From positions 1-40,701 of the forward strand of contig RECH01000315.1 of assembly GCA_007694125.1 (NCBI GenBank): a stretch of DNA of 40,701 nucleotides. The letters are read 5' to 3'. Both the position numbers and the translations under genes were made by a program. The notes beneath the pieces were generated by a model. The model saw nothing but the letters and a program-made list of their open reading frames with translations. It did no database searches and was not told the origin of the DNA. This document shows, in pieces, positions 1 to 8,606 of this stretch. This DNA comes from Leptolyngbya sp. DLM2.Bin15 (GTDB lineage: Bacteria > Cyanobacteriota > Cyanobacteriia > RECH01). Numbering within the stretch: the first letter of the stretch is position 1; the number at the start of each line of letters is the position of its first letter.

Positions 1-47
1 CGGAGAGCGATCGCCCTCTAGAACGATCGCCTCCCGTGAAATTTTCG

Positions 48-74
48 TTGGGAATAGCAAGGACTGTTTATAAT
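48..74 (+). promoter_or_regulatory. Possible sigma-70 type promoter upstream of the first gene
   Basis: A perfect -10 hexamer TATAAT lies at 69-74, with a TTGGGA -35-like hexamer at 48-53. The spacer is 15 bp, shorter than the usual 16-18, so the -35 assignment is weak. The -10 lies about 95 bases before the presumed TTG start at 168 and would drive the sigma-like gene. Confidence 0.35.
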
Positions 75-167
75 TCAGAGGACTTGACTCCATAGATAGG
101 GCGTCAGGCTAGGGAGCCTTCAAGTCGGCTAATCGCCCCCTTGTCTTCCAGGTTTTGATTTTGGTTA

Positions 168-878
168 TTGGCTATTGTGCAAGTCCCCAACTTTCCAGAA
201 TGTAGTCATCCGCTGATTCGATCGCTGTCTCACTATAGCGATCAAGAGCTGTTGACCCTATTCCAGCGCCATCCTGAAGCGGGGCAATACTTTACTGCAA
301 TTTTTTGCCGCTATAGCCCGCTGGTCTACACCCTCATTCGCCATTCAGCGCGATCGCCGGTTCAGGCTGACTATCTCTTTGCCATGACCTGGCGACATAT
401 CTATCACGAGCTGGGGGGGCTGGATTTATATGAGCCGGGACGGGAACGGCCGGCAGGAGCCGAAGGGGGAGCCGCCCAGATGACCCTGCAAAGCTGGCTG
501 ATTAACATCACGGCGGTGTGCATCAACCGAGCTGAGCTGCCCCCGGTGGAAGACATTCACTATTCCCTAGACCACACCTCACCGCCCCTCTGGTGCTACG
601 TTGACCAAGCTTTGGAACAACTCCCCCCCACAAGGCGCTTGATTGTCTTGCTCAGCCACACGTTTCACTGGAGCGATACCCGCATTTCCGCCTACCTGCA
701 GGCCGAGGGCGATATGCTCACCCCCACAACGGTGCGCGCCGAATTCCAAAAGGGCTGCCAGCAGCTTGAAGACCTGCTGCCGGCGGACATTCGCACCATT
801 TACCTCGACGGCGGCTCCGCCCGCCTCAAGGATGCCCTCGATGCTAGTTCCGCCGCCGCCAACTTACAGATTGACTAA
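168..878 (+). CDS. Sigma-70 family RNA polymerase sigma factor-like protein
   Basis: A 236-residue protein that resembles a short, divergent sigma-70 factor. The N-terminal half (about residues 25-85) looks like region 2, with an acidic and aromatic helix pattern ending in DYLFAMTWRHIYHEL. Residues 150-205 look like a region 4 helix-turn-helix (LPPTRRLIVLLSHTFHWSDT, then a second helix TPTTVRAEFQKGCQQLEDLL). Such a protein would direct RNA polymerase to a limited set of promoters. The reading frame closes upstream at a TGA at 156-158, so the start must be TTG at 168 or GTG at 177; neither has a strong ribosome binding site. No anti-sigma gene is visible beside it. Family assignment is reasonable, the regulon is unknown. 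An alternative is a sigma-like protein that no longer binds DNA. Confidence 0.7.
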   Translation: MAIVQVPNFPECSHPLIRSLSHYSDQELLTLFQRHPEAGQYFTAIFCRYSPLVYTLIRHSARSPVQADYLFAMTWRHIYHELGGLDLYEPGRERPAGAEGGAAQMTLQSWLINITAVCINRAELPPVEDIHYSLDHTSPPLWCYVDQALEQLPPTRRLIVLLSHTFHWSDTRISAYLQAEGDMLTPTTVRAEFQKGCQQLEDLLPADIRTIYLDGGSARLKDALDASSAAANLQID

Positions 879-1107
879 GGGCCCCAGCCGGTGGCAGGAG
901 GGTTGGACGGGGCGATCGCCCCCATCGGCCCATCCAAACATTACCCCCAATCCCTAAGCCAACCGGTGAAAGCGATACCGATTGCAGCAGGGATGATAAT
1001 CTAATTCAGTACATATCGGTTCCCACTCACCATTGCCACAGCCGTTGATGACGTCATGGCCATCAATCTGGGGCATGAGTTGAGGTTGTGTAGAACAGGA
1101 CACATCC

Positions 1108-1440
1108 GTGAAGTATTTCTTTTTGTCTGATGGCTGGGTGATTGGTCGAGTCTGGGGGATTGGCGGGCTGTGGGACGAGCTGGCCTGGCGGCGCAATCCT
1201 GAACTTCATCGCATGAACCTCTATCTGGTTGAGCAGGGCGAAACCCTATGGCTCTACCGGGTTGAGGATGCGGTGGTGATGGTGGAAGTGAAGCCGGGTG
1301 CAGTCAACTCGCCGGGGGCTATTGGGCAGGTCGTGCTCAAGCGCTTGATTACGGCAGAACAGGTGCTAGAGCGGCTCTGCTCCGCCGATGCCATAACCAG
1401 TCTATCGACGACGGCGGCCAACCAGCCCAAGCTTGGCTAG
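1108..1440 (+). CDS. Conserved cyanobacterial hypothetical protein, 110 aa
   Basis: A small soluble protein starting with GTG, preceded by AGGA at 1097-1100, a suitable ribosome binding site. The sequence (SDGWVIGRVWGIGGLWDELA, then LYRVEDAVVMVEVKPG and VVLKRLITAEQVLERL) resembles a family of roughly 100-residue proteins seen widely in cyanobacteria without a known function. There is no signal peptide or membrane segment. It converges with the thiL gene, only 39 bases separating the two stop codons. The last 15 residues are low-complexity and probably not conserved. No function is proposed. Confidence 0.75.
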   Translation: MKYFFLSDGWVIGRVWGIGGLWDELAWRRNPELHRMNLYLVEQGETLWLYRVEDAVVMVEVKPGAVNSPGAIGQVVLKRLITAEQVLERLCSADAITSLSTTAANQPKLG

Positions 1441-1479
1441 GTATTCCGCGATCGCTCCCCCAGCATTCATCGTCCCGAT

Positions 1480-2550
1480 CTAGGCTTCCTCAAAATGCTG
1501 AAACCCTTGCCGTAGGGAAAGGTAGGATGCATCACCGGGCTGAGCATCACCGGGCAGGGAGCGATCGCCCACCACCACATCGAGCGCTGACGTCGTATAG
1601 CCAATGATCGCCGCGCCGGGGCACTGGGCGACGAAGAACCGGGCGATCGCCTCCGGCAAACACAGCACCAGCTCAAAATCTTCCCCACCATAGAGCGTCC
1701 AGTCTAGGGCCTGCTCTGCCGATTGCCACTGGGCCACCTCCGGCGGTGTCGGGAGGCGCGATCGCTCCAAGATCGCCCCCACGCCGCTGGACTGACAGAG
1801 CTGCAGCACCGCATCGGCTAGACCATCACTGCTATCCATGGCAGCGATCGGTCGATCAAGCTGCCAGACTCCCGCCGCCGCCAGCCAGGGCAACACATCC
1901 AGCCGAGGCCGAGGACGCTGGTGGGCTTGGATCAACCGCTGTTGCTGGCTCACAGACAGCGGACAGGGATCGTCAGGAGACAGCAACCGCTCTAGCCCAG
2001 CCCGGGAAGCGCCATGCTCCCCGGTGACCACGATGGCATCCCCCACCTGAGCCGCCGATCGCCGCAATACCCGCTGGGGATGCACCTGGCCCAGGGCCGT
2101 AATCCCCAAGGTGACCACGGGCGATCGGCAAATATCACCGCCCACAATCGCCGTTCCATAGGCAGCAGCACAGGCCGCCATGCCCTGGTACAGCGCTTCC
2201 ACCCAAGCCACCGGCACCGTCCCCGGCAGGCTCAGCCCAATGGTTAACCCCACCGGAGTAGCGCCCATGGCGGCCAGGTCAGATAGATTGGCAGCGATCG
2301 CCCGCCAGCCCACATCCGTCGGCGACGTGGTTTGCTGGGGCAGGGCTAGCCCCAAACTGAAGTGAACGCCATCCACCAACACATCGGTGGTGACCACCAA
2401 GTCGTGATCCGGCGGCAGGGACAGCACCGCCGCATCATCCCCCACCATCTCCGGCGGACAGTAGCTCTGCAAACGGCGCAGGAGTCCCTGTTCGCCAATC
2501 TCTTGCACGACTAACTCAGACTCAGGCTTAGACTCAAACTCAGGCACCAT
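1480..2550 (-). CDS. thiL: Thiamine-monophosphate kinase
   Basis: ThiL phosphorylates thiamine monophosphate with ATP to give thiamine diphosphate, the active cofactor. The protein belongs to the PurM/AIR-synthase-like superfamily. Visible signatures are the early Asp-rich nucleotide/Mg motif MVGDDAAVL, the strand LVVTTDVLVDGVHF, the SDLAAMGA segment, the central DSSDGLAD motif and the C-terminal YGGEDFELVLCLP motif, in the expected order. ATG at 2550 is chosen as start; a GTG at 2565 would add five residues and neither has a clear ribosome binding site. About 356 residues is slightly longer than usual (about 330), the extra length lying at both ends. It is the last gene of a minus-strand run with the methyltransferase gene, 61 bases downstream of it. 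Confidence 0.93.
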   Translation of the reverse strand: MVPEFESKPESELVVQEIGEQGLLRRLQSYCPPEMVGDDAAVLSLPPDHDLVVTTDVLVDGVHFSLGLALPQQTTSPTDVGWRAIAANLSDLAAMGATPVGLTIGLSLPGTVPVAWVEALYQGMAACAAAYGTAIVGGDICRSPVVTLGITALGQVHPQRVLRRSAAQVGDAIVVTGEHGASRAGLERLLSPDDPCPLSVSQQQRLIQAHQRPRPRLDVLPWLAAAGVWQLDRPIAAMDSSDGLADAVLQLCQSSGVGAILERSRLPTPPEVAQWQSAEQALDWTLYGGEDFELVLCLPEAIARFFVAQCPGAAIIGYTTSALDVVVGDRSLPGDAQPGDASYLSLRQGFQHFEEA

Positions 2551-2611
2551 GGGGGTTGCACTCACACAACAACGAGCCAGGTTATTCCAGCGATCGCCCC
2601 AGCCCAGAGAA

Positions 2612-3556
2612 CTAATGTACCCTAACGGCGGGATGATCGGTCAACACTGGCAGGGGTGAGGGCTGTCCTGCCTCCGTGGAGCGTAGCAGCAGGGCAAAGG
2701 CTCCAGCACCTAGACCATCCTGGGGAAACATGCGATAGCAGGGGCGATCGCTAAGGGTGGATTGGTAGGCCGCCAGATGGGGCACGGTCACCGCGGCAAA
2801 CTGGGGAAACCGCTGGAGAAACCAGTCCCCCACCTGCTCATTTTCCTCCGGGGAATAGGCACAGGTCATATAGACCAGGTAGCCCCCTGGAGCCACCACC
2901 TGAGCGGCATTGGCCAAGATGCGTTTTTGGCGATTGGCATTTTTATTAATGGTCACCGGATGGAAGCAGCCCGGTGCTTTACTGCCCTTGGCCAGCAGCG
3001 ACTGTCCTGAGCAGGGCGCATCCACAATCACCACATCGGCGGTGTGGGGCATCAGGTCTGCCAAAACCTGGGGATCGACACTGAGGCTGAGGGCCGGCGA
3101 GATGCGGCAGCGCTTCAGGTTCGACCGCAGGGCCGGCACCCGTTTGCCGATGGTTTCATTGGCAATCAACAGCTTGGGCTGGAGCGATCGCCAAGCAAAC
3201 ACACTCTTGCCCCCCGGCGATGCACAAACATCCACCACCAGCGGATCCGGGCGGGCGATCGCTCCCAGCACCGAGGCGGCAAACACGGACGAAAAATCTA
3301 GACAGTAGCCATAGCCAGCTTCATGGAGCGGATGTTTACCCGGCTGTTCATGGAGAGCCAGGCGATCGACAAACTCGGGCTGCCAGGGCAGGGGAGGCAG
3401 AGTCGCAAAGGGTCGCTCCGGCGGCTCATGGCACCAGAGAAAACAAGGATGAAACGGCTGGGGCTGAGTTAACGCTGCCACAAAAGCCGCTTGCTCATCC
3501 GGATCGCGGCAGATCCGCCGACTGAGTTTCAACAATAAATTAGAAGGCGAAGACAT
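2612..3556 (-). CDS. RsmB/NOP family class I SAM-dependent RNA methyltransferase
   Basis: A 314-residue member of the NOL1/NOP2/Sun family, which makes 5-methylcytosine in rRNA or tRNA. The SAM-binding motif I is VVDVCASPGGKSVFAW. Both cysteines of the two-cysteine mechanism are present: DAPCSGQSLL (motif IV) and TCAYSPEENE (motif VI). The N-terminal NusB-like domain of RsmB is absent; only a short N-terminal helical segment precedes the catalytic core, as in many cyanobacterial members. The start ATG at 3556 follows a short TTAGG element. It lies seven bases after the stop of the upstream PH-like gene, so the two are probably cotranscribed. The exact target nucleotide cannot be deduced. Confidence 0.88.
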   Translation of the reverse strand: MSSPSNLLLKLSRRICRDPDEQAAFVAALTQPQPFHPCFLWCHEPPERPFATLPPLPWQPEFVDRLALHEQPGKHPLHEAGYGYCLDFSSVFAASVLGAIARPDPLVVDVCASPGGKSVFAWRSLQPKLLIANETIGKRVPALRSNLKRCRISPALSLSVDPQVLADLMPHTADVVIVDAPCSGQSLLAKGSKAPGCFHPVTINKNANRQKRILANAAQVVAPGGYLVYMTCAYSPEENEQVGDWFLQRFPQFAAVTVPHLAAYQSTLSDRPCYRMFPQDGLGAGAFALLLRSTEAGQPSPLPVLTDHPAVRVH

Positions 3557-3563
3557 GGAGAAC

Positions 3564-3911
3564 CTAAAGCAGCGGCTGCAGTTGAGCGATCCAGGCAGAC
3601 GGATCCTCCACGGTGAGAATCAGCCGCTTGTAGTAGTCCTGGGACGTCAGATCTAGGGTTAGAACGCGATCGCGTTGGGTGATGTACCAAAATTCGCGCC
3701 CCAGCTCAGTGTAGAACGTGCCCGCCACCAGCCAGGGCAAACCCGTTCCCGGCGCACGCAGCACCCGCCAACTTAAGGGCGGCATCGTGCTGCTTACCGA
3801 TTGAATGTGGGCACGAGGGATGTCAATCCGAGCCCCGAGGTGAAACGCCCAAAAGCGTTCCATGGGCTCCAGCTCAACCGAGAAAGTATCCGCCGTAAGG
3901 GTGAGGTTCAT
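3564..3911 (-). CDS. Hypothetical protein, possibly PH-like beta fold, 115 aa
   Basis: A small protein dominated by alternating hydrophobic strands and ending in a helix (DPSAWIAQLQPLL), a layout like bacterial PH-type domains. Features include the ARIDIPRAHIQSV segment, typical of the strand-loop-strand in such folds, and a Trp-rich centre. There is no signal peptide or membrane helix. It is the first gene of the run with the RNA methyltransferase and thiL, with only seven bases to the next start. The PH-like assignment is inferred from pattern alone; the biochemical role is unknown. Confidence 0.7.
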   Translation of the reverse strand: MNLTLTADTFSVELEPMERFWAFHLGARIDIPRAHIQSVSSTMPPLSWRVLRAPGTGLPWLVAGTFYTELGREFWYITQRDRVLTLDLTSQDYYKRLILTVEDPSAWIAQLQPLL

Positions 3912-4150
3912 GGTGGCACAGATCTAGCAGTTTGATGGGGAGCGCGTGAGTTCGACGGAGGTTATCAGCCCCTTCGTTCATCCTGAGCTAGTTGTGGGGT
4001 GCTGTTAGGCGAAACCGGCACCGTCTCGTGGAGCGCTGATACAGGATGCTGCCGCTCATGCATCAACCCATCCATCGGTTTTCTAGTCATAACGTCATCG
4101 AACTCACGGAGGGAGAACGGAGGTGGGGCGATCGCCCTGGAAGCCGTTGA

Positions 4151-4363
4151 TTACCCCATAGTCAGGAGTCGTTGGGCAACGCCGGCCGCGAGGCGACCCG
4201 TTTCCACAGCACCATTCATATAGCCATAATAAGCGTCACTGAGATGTTCGCCCGCAAAGATTAGGTTACCAAAAGCAACCTGCTGCCGTTCCTCAGGATC
4301 ATCCTCAGGTAGGCAACTCTTAGGTAGGCAGTCGTGCGGAACCAAACCATCGTCAGCCCACAT
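4151..4363 (-). pseudogene. C-terminal remnant of a flavin-containing amine oxidase
   Basis: The 70 codons end with FGNLIFAGEHLSDAYYGYMN followed by GAVETGRLAA. This is the C-terminal FAD-binding motif of the monoamine oxidase / L-amino-acid oxidase superfamily, where the AGE residues contact the FAD and the last helix closes the dinucleotide fold. Full-length enzymes have about 450-500 residues with an N-terminal GxGxxG fold, absent here. A TAA codon sits directly before the only ATG, so no upstream extension in this frame exists. The first 25 residues contain a short duplicated CLPKS/CLPED segment and look unrelated to the family. It is best read as a decayed 3' fragment of a lost gene. Confidence 0.7.
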
Positions 4364-5441
4364 TTATCTTATCTAGATGAGAGCGATCGCCCCTGACCAA
4401 CTCGATGCAATACTACTCTTACAGTATCGCTTATCGGTTCACTTCAGCTATTTTTATCTGTTTTTAGAGTCTATTATCTCCCGCCTGTCTTGGCACCCGA
4501 GATACACCGAGGCACCCATAAGCACAAACACTCACCGCCGACAGCGCAGATGTGCCCACGTCAGCCCTGATCATCCCAGCGCGCTACCCGATCACCCTTG
4601 CATTCGCTGTCCATCAGAAAACCATGACATCGCTATGTCTCACAAAAGTTCAAGATTGTATTGCGTAACTTTATACATTTCTAGGGGCGATCGCCTAGGG
4701 GTTGTGATTAAGATGGAGTGGCATTAAGCAATATGCAGGGTGTAAGGCCGTGGATGGGCTAGGGTCAAGGTTGCTCAAGGATGGCGATCGCATCGTTCTT
4801 CATCTCTGAGTCCAGATCTCTACCATCGTTCCACCGGTCTGCATGTTTGTCCCGCCTAGAAATTTATCGACACCTAGATAGATTTACGCCGCGCATTGAT
4901 CCGTCAAGATGGATGTCACACTCCTTCAATGGAGGTGACCCATAGGGAATTGCCTTGCCGTTGTCGTCCTCGTCATGGACTGGAGGCATCGTTTAGCCTG
5001 TCCACTAGCTAGCGCTGCTGCATGTCGTCATCACCAGTCTAAGGCTGTGTTGAACATTCTGTCCGCGCAGCCCGTCCCCCATCTTCAGGGACGACGTCAT
5101 CGGGACTTCAATACGAAACCGACCCATGGGTTGAGGAATCCTCTCCAGCTAGAGAGATCCTAGGGCGATCGCCCCACACCCATCCTGTCGATCCGTGCCT
5201 GATCATAACGTCAGTGCCTACTTTAATCCTCAACGACTCAGCTTGATGAGGAACGCCAAACGCCTGCCAGACTGTAGCCATGCAGGCTACGGTCGCACCT
5301 AAACGCAGTCCGGCTCTGACATGTCTATACCCACCCATCTTGGGACGTCTGACCGCATCTCTCCCCTAGATCTCAACGATCCACCGGGAGATCTTTCACC
5401 CCATGTACTCTAAATTCACAGCATTTTAAGGGGAATCGCCA
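4364..5441. other. 1.08-kb gap without a convincing gene, upstream of sucrose synthase
   Basis: No reading frame here has recognisable protein character, a good ribosome binding site and codon use like the neighbours. Two small inverted repeats are present: TGGAC-tgg-AGGC pairing with GCCT-GTCCA at 4976-5004, and AGATCTC/GAGATCT at 5368-5394. The stretch begins at the amine oxidase remnant, so part of it may be decayed coding DNA. Its 3' end must hold the promoter and leader of the sucrose synthase gene. Confidence 0.6.
5368..5394 (+). promoter_or_regulatory. Inverted repeat upstream of sucrose synthase
   Basis: AGATCTC at 5368-5374 and GAGATCT at 5388-5394 form a perfect 7-bp inverted repeat with a 13-base loop, about 48 bases before the start codon. 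It could be an operator or a hairpin in the 5' leader. No T-run follows, so it is not a typical terminator. The function is inferred only from position. Confidence 0.3.
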
Positions 5442-7862
5442 ATGTCCGAATTGATCCAAGCCGTCCTAGACAGCAACGAACGTACCGACCTACGCCAATT
5501 TGCCAGCGAACTGCGGAAACGAGACCAGCGCTACCTGCTGCGCAACGATATTCTCACCGCCTTCTCAGACTATTGCAGCACCTACCAACGATCAGACGAC
5601 TTTCGCCAGCAGTCTCACCTCAGCAAACTCATCTACTATGTCCAGGAAATCATCCTAGAGCGGGAGAGCCTTTGTCTAATCATTCGTCCCAAAATTGCCA
5701 ACGAGCAAGCCTACTGGGTCTTTGAAGACCTAACCGTTGAGCCGATGACGCCCCAAGACTTGCTGGATCTACGCGATCGCTTCGTCAATCGCCACCATCC
5801 CCAAGAGGGAGACGTCCTAGAAATTGACTTTGGCCCCTTCTACGACTATTCTCCCGCCATCCGCGACTCAAAAAATATCGGCAAGGGCGTTGACTACCTC
5901 AACCGCTTTATGTCGAGTAAGCTCTTCCAGGATCCAACCCAGTGGTTAGAGGCGCTATACCAATTCCTCAGCCTACATCGCTATAACGGCACCCAACTGC
6001 TGATTAATGGTCGCATCCAATCCCAGCAGAAGCTTTCGAGCCAGATTAAGCGCGCCATTAACTTCGTCAGCCGCTATGACACCAACGAACCCTACAACAA
6101 ATTCCGGTTTGAGCTGCAGGAACTAGGATTTGAACCCGGCTGGGGCAACACCGCTGGACGGGTGCGCGAAACCTTGGACATGCTCGACAGCTTGATCGAC
6201 TCCCCCGACCACCAAGCCCTAGAAACCTTCATCTCGCGGATTCCTATGATCTTCCGCGTGGTGCTGCTATCCCCCCATGGCTGGTTTGGGCAAGAGGGGG
6301 TGCTGGGCCGCCCCGATACCGGTGGACAGGTGGTCTATGTGCTGGATCAAGTCCGTAGCATTGAGCAGCAGCTTCAGGAAGAGATCAGCCTGGCGGGTCT
6401 GGATGTGCAATCGGCCTATCCCAAGGTAATTGTCCTAACTCGCCTGCTGCCCAACTGCGAAGATACGCTGTGTAACCAACGGCTAGAGAAAATCCACGCC
6501 ACCCACAATGCCTGGATTCTGCGGGTTCCGTTCCGCGAATTTAATCCCAAGTACACCCAAAATTGGATCTCGCGCTTTGAGATTTGGCCCTATTTAGAAA
6601 CCTTTGCCATTGATGCCGAACGGGAGCTGCTTGCAGAATTCCAGGGCAAGCCCGACTTAATTATTGGCAACTACTCGGATGGCAACCTCGTCAGCTTCCT
6701 GCTGGCCCGACGGCTGAAGGTGACCCAGTGCATCATTGCCCATGCTCTAGAAAAGTCGAAATATCTGTTCAGCAACCTCTATTGGCAGGATCTAGAAGAG
6801 CAGTATCACTTCTCCATCCAGTTCACGGCAGACTTGATCGCCATGAACTCCGCCAACTTTGTGGTCAGCAGTACCTACCAGGAAATTGTGGGCACGAAGG
6901 AAAGTGTGGGCCAATACGAGTCCTACCATCGCTTCACCATGCCAGAGCTGTACCATGTGGTGAATGGTGTCGATTTATTTAGCCCCAAATTTAACGTGGT
7001 GCCGCCGGGCGTCAATGAAACCGTCTATTTCCCCTACCACCGCAGTGAAGATCGGATACCGGGCGATCGCGATCGCCTCGACAAGCTCCTGTTTACCGAC
7101 GACGATCCAGCCGCCATCTTCGGCACCCTGGATGATCCTAGCAAGCGCCCTCTGTTCTCCATGGCCCGGCTGGATCGGATCAAAAATCTTACCGGCTTAG
7201 CAGAATGTTTTGGCAAAAGCGAAGCCCTCCAAGAGCAGTGCAATTTGATCCTGATTGCCGGTAAACTGCGCACCGAGGATTCCACTGATCGCGAAGAAAT
7301 CAGCGAAATTGAGAAGCTGTATCACATCATTGATCAGTACAACCTGCAGGGGAAGGTACGCTGGCTAGGGGTGCGGCTACCTAAAACCGATTCTGGAGAA
7401 GTCTATCGCGTGATTGCCGATCGCCAAGGTATCTTTGTGCAGCCCGCGCTGTTTGAAGCCTTTGGTCTGACCATTTTGGAAGCAATGATCTCAGGATTAC
7501 CCACCTTCGGCACCCGGTTTGGTGGGCCCCTGGAAATTATCCAAGACAAGCACAACGGGTTTTACATTAACCCCACCCACCATGAAGACATGGCGGAGGT
7601 GATCCTCGACTTCCTATCGAAGTGTGCCCATCAGCCCGACTACTGGAAAGAGATTTCCCAGCGGGGCATCGACCGGGTCTACAGCACCTATACCTGGAAG
7701 ATCCACGCCACCAAACTCCTCTCGCTCTCCAAGATCTACGGCTTCTGGAACTACACCTCTCAAGAAAACCGCGAAGATATGCTGCGGTACATTGAAATGC
7801 TGTTCCACCTGCTCTATAAACCCATGGCTAAGAGCCTGTTGGAAAAACATATGCAGGCGTAA
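5442..7862 (+). CDS. susA: Sucrose synthase
   Basis: SuSy reversibly converts sucrose and a nucleoside diphosphate into nucleotide-sugar and fructose, mainly cleaving sucrose in vivo. The 806-residue length is that of plant and cyanobacterial SuSy and much longer than sucrose-phosphate synthase. Residues 1-270 match the SuSy-specific N-terminal regulatory region. The GT-B catalytic part begins at about residue 273 with LLSPHGWFGQEGVLGRPDTG, including the GRPDTGGQVVYVLDQ donor-site loop. The retaining-glycosyltransferase EX7E motif is present at about residues 672-680 (LFEAFGLTILEAM), followed by GLPTFGTRFGGPLEII. AAGGGG at 5428-5433 is a good ribosome binding site eight bases before ATG. The gene stands alone, with a hairpin following it. 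Confidence 0.95.
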   Translation: MSELIQAVLDSNERTDLRQFASELRKRDQRYLLRNDILTAFSDYCSTYQRSDDFRQQSHLSKLIYYVQEIILERESLCLIIRPKIANEQAYWVFEDLTVEPMTPQDLLDLRDRFVNRHHPQEGDVLEIDFGPFYDYSPAIRDSKNIGKGVDYLNRFMSSKLFQDPTQWLEALYQFLSLHRYNGTQLLINGRIQSQQKLSSQIKRAINFVSRYDTNEPYNKFRFELQELGFEPGWGNTAGRVRETLDMLDSLIDSPDHQALETFISRIPMIFRVVLLSPHGWFGQEGVLGRPDTGGQVVYVLDQVRSIEQQLQEEISLAGLDVQSAYPKVIVLTRLLPNCEDTLCNQRLEKIHATHNAWILRVPFREFNPKYTQNWISRFEIWPYLETFAIDAERELLAEFQGKPDLIIGNYSDGNLVSFLLARRLKVTQCIIAHALEKSKYLFSNLYWQDLEEQYHFSIQFTADLIAMNSANFVVSSTYQEIVGTKESVGQYESYHRFTMPELYHVVNGVDLFSPKFNVVPPGVNETVYFPYHRSEDRIPGDRDRLDKLLFTDDDPAAIFGTLDDPSKRPLFSMARLDRIKNLTGLAECFGKSEALQEQCNLILIAGKLRTEDSTDREEISEIEKLYHIIDQYNLQGKVRWLGVRLPKTDSGEVYRVIADRQGIFVQPALFEAFGLTILEAMISGLPTFGTRFGGPLEIIQDKHNGFYINPTHHEDMAEVILDFLSKCAHQPDYWKEISQRGIDRVYSTYTWKIHATKLLSLSKIYGFWNYTSQENREDMLRYIEMLFHLLYKPMAKSLLEKHMQA

Positions 7863-7877
7863 TCCCAGATGAGAACT

Positions 7878-7910
7878 CATTCCGCAGGTTTTGGTCTAGC
7901 CTGCGGAATG
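7878..7910. terminator. Bidirectional terminator-like hairpin between convergent genes
   Basis: CATTCCGCAGG (7878-7888) and CCTGCGGAATG (7900-7910) form a perfect 11-bp stem with an 11-base loop, 16 bases after the sucrose synthase stop codon. The following T-rich stretch is weak. The hairpin lies between the convergent sucrose synthase and pentapeptide genes, so it could serve both. Confidence 0.65.
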
Positions 7911-7925
7911 CTGTCTCGCTTCTTG

Positions 7926-7959
7926 ATCAGTAACAGCTCAAAATCAGTAACAGCTCAAA
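7926..7959. repeat. Perfect 17-bp tandem duplication at a gene end
   Basis: ATCAGTAACAGCTCAAA occurs twice back to back (7926-7942 and 7943-7959). The second copy contains the last codons and stop of the minus-strand pentapeptide gene; the first copy is just beyond it. It looks like a recent slippage duplication that left a redundant stop region. Confidence 0.8.
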
Positions 7960-8510
7960 CTTTCGCGGGTATCGCGTCCGGTGGTGGGATTGGTGCCTGA
8001 CGCCAAGTCACAAAGCTGTTCTTGAACATCGCCCCGCAGCAGCACATCGGTGAAATCTGCCCCGCTAATGGTGGCACCATCAAACTTTGTGTTAAAGGCA
8101 AAGGCACCTTCCAGCACTGCGTTGGTCAAATTCGAGCGAACTAGGCGCGCCGTATCGAGGGTTGCGTAGCTCAGATCCGCACCCTCTAGATTTGTATTTT
8201 CTAAGTTGGCACCAAAAAAGCTAACCCCACGCAGGTCTGAATAGCTGAGATCACTGTTACGCAGATTGGCTTTGGTGAAACTAGAGTCCGTCAAGACCCG
8301 ATGGGAAAAATCTGAATCCACCAGATTTTGCTTGGTGTAGTCTTCAGCCCAAGCATTGCCAGGGTAGAGAGTGAGGGCGATCGCCCCCCCTAAAACTCCC
8401 ACCAGGGCGATCGCCCCTAGTCGGTGCCATTGCTGACGAAGAACCTGCCCCATCGCCTGAAAACGGACAACCACTTGTCGGAGATTTCGACCTACTGGAA
8501 AACGTTCCAT
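7944..8510 (-). CDS. Pentapeptide-repeat protein with signal peptide, probably lumenal or periplasmic
   Basis: The mature part is a run of A(N/D)LxN/F-type pentapeptides (for example ANLRNSDLSYSDLRG and ANLENTNLEGADLSYATL), which fold into a right-handed quadrilateral beta-helix. A signal peptide is clear: LGAIALVGVLGGAIALTL followed by the cleavage site GNAWA-EDY. Two cysteines near the C-terminus (QLCDLASG and SLSCY) could form a disulfide outside the cytoplasm. Start choice is uncertain: ATG at 8510 is given; ATG at 8453 would leave a more typical 36-residue signal peptide, and ATG at 8579 is also possible. Similar proteins in cyanobacteria and plants are thylakoid-lumen proteins of unknown function. 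It is divergent from the YraN gene. Confidence 0.85.
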   Translation of the reverse strand: MERFPVGRNLRQVVVRFQAMGQVLRQQWHRLGAIALVGVLGGAIALTLYPGNAWAEDYTKQNLVDSDFSHRVLTDSSFTKANLRNSDLSYSDLRGVSFFGANLENTNLEGADLSYATLDTARLVRSNLTNAVLEGAFAFNTKFDGATISGADFTDVLLRGDVQEQLCDLASGTNPTTGRDTRESLSCY

Positions 8511-8606
8511 ACCCTTGTTCAACACGACGCTGTATCCTGATACTACCGGAATCTGGGGCAGGATCGTTCGATCAGTCATTCGATCAATAAACAGAGGAGG
8601 GCCAGA

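Noticed and set aside
1746-2365. Plus-strand reading frames inside thiL
   Set aside because: They overlap a well-supported conserved gene on the other strand and have arginine- and proline-rich shadow composition.
4377-4727. A 116-codon plus-strand reading frame in the gap before sucrose synthase
   Set aside because: It starts inside the region next to the amine oxidase remnant, has no ribosome binding site, no family resemblance and a His/Cys/Arg-rich random composition.
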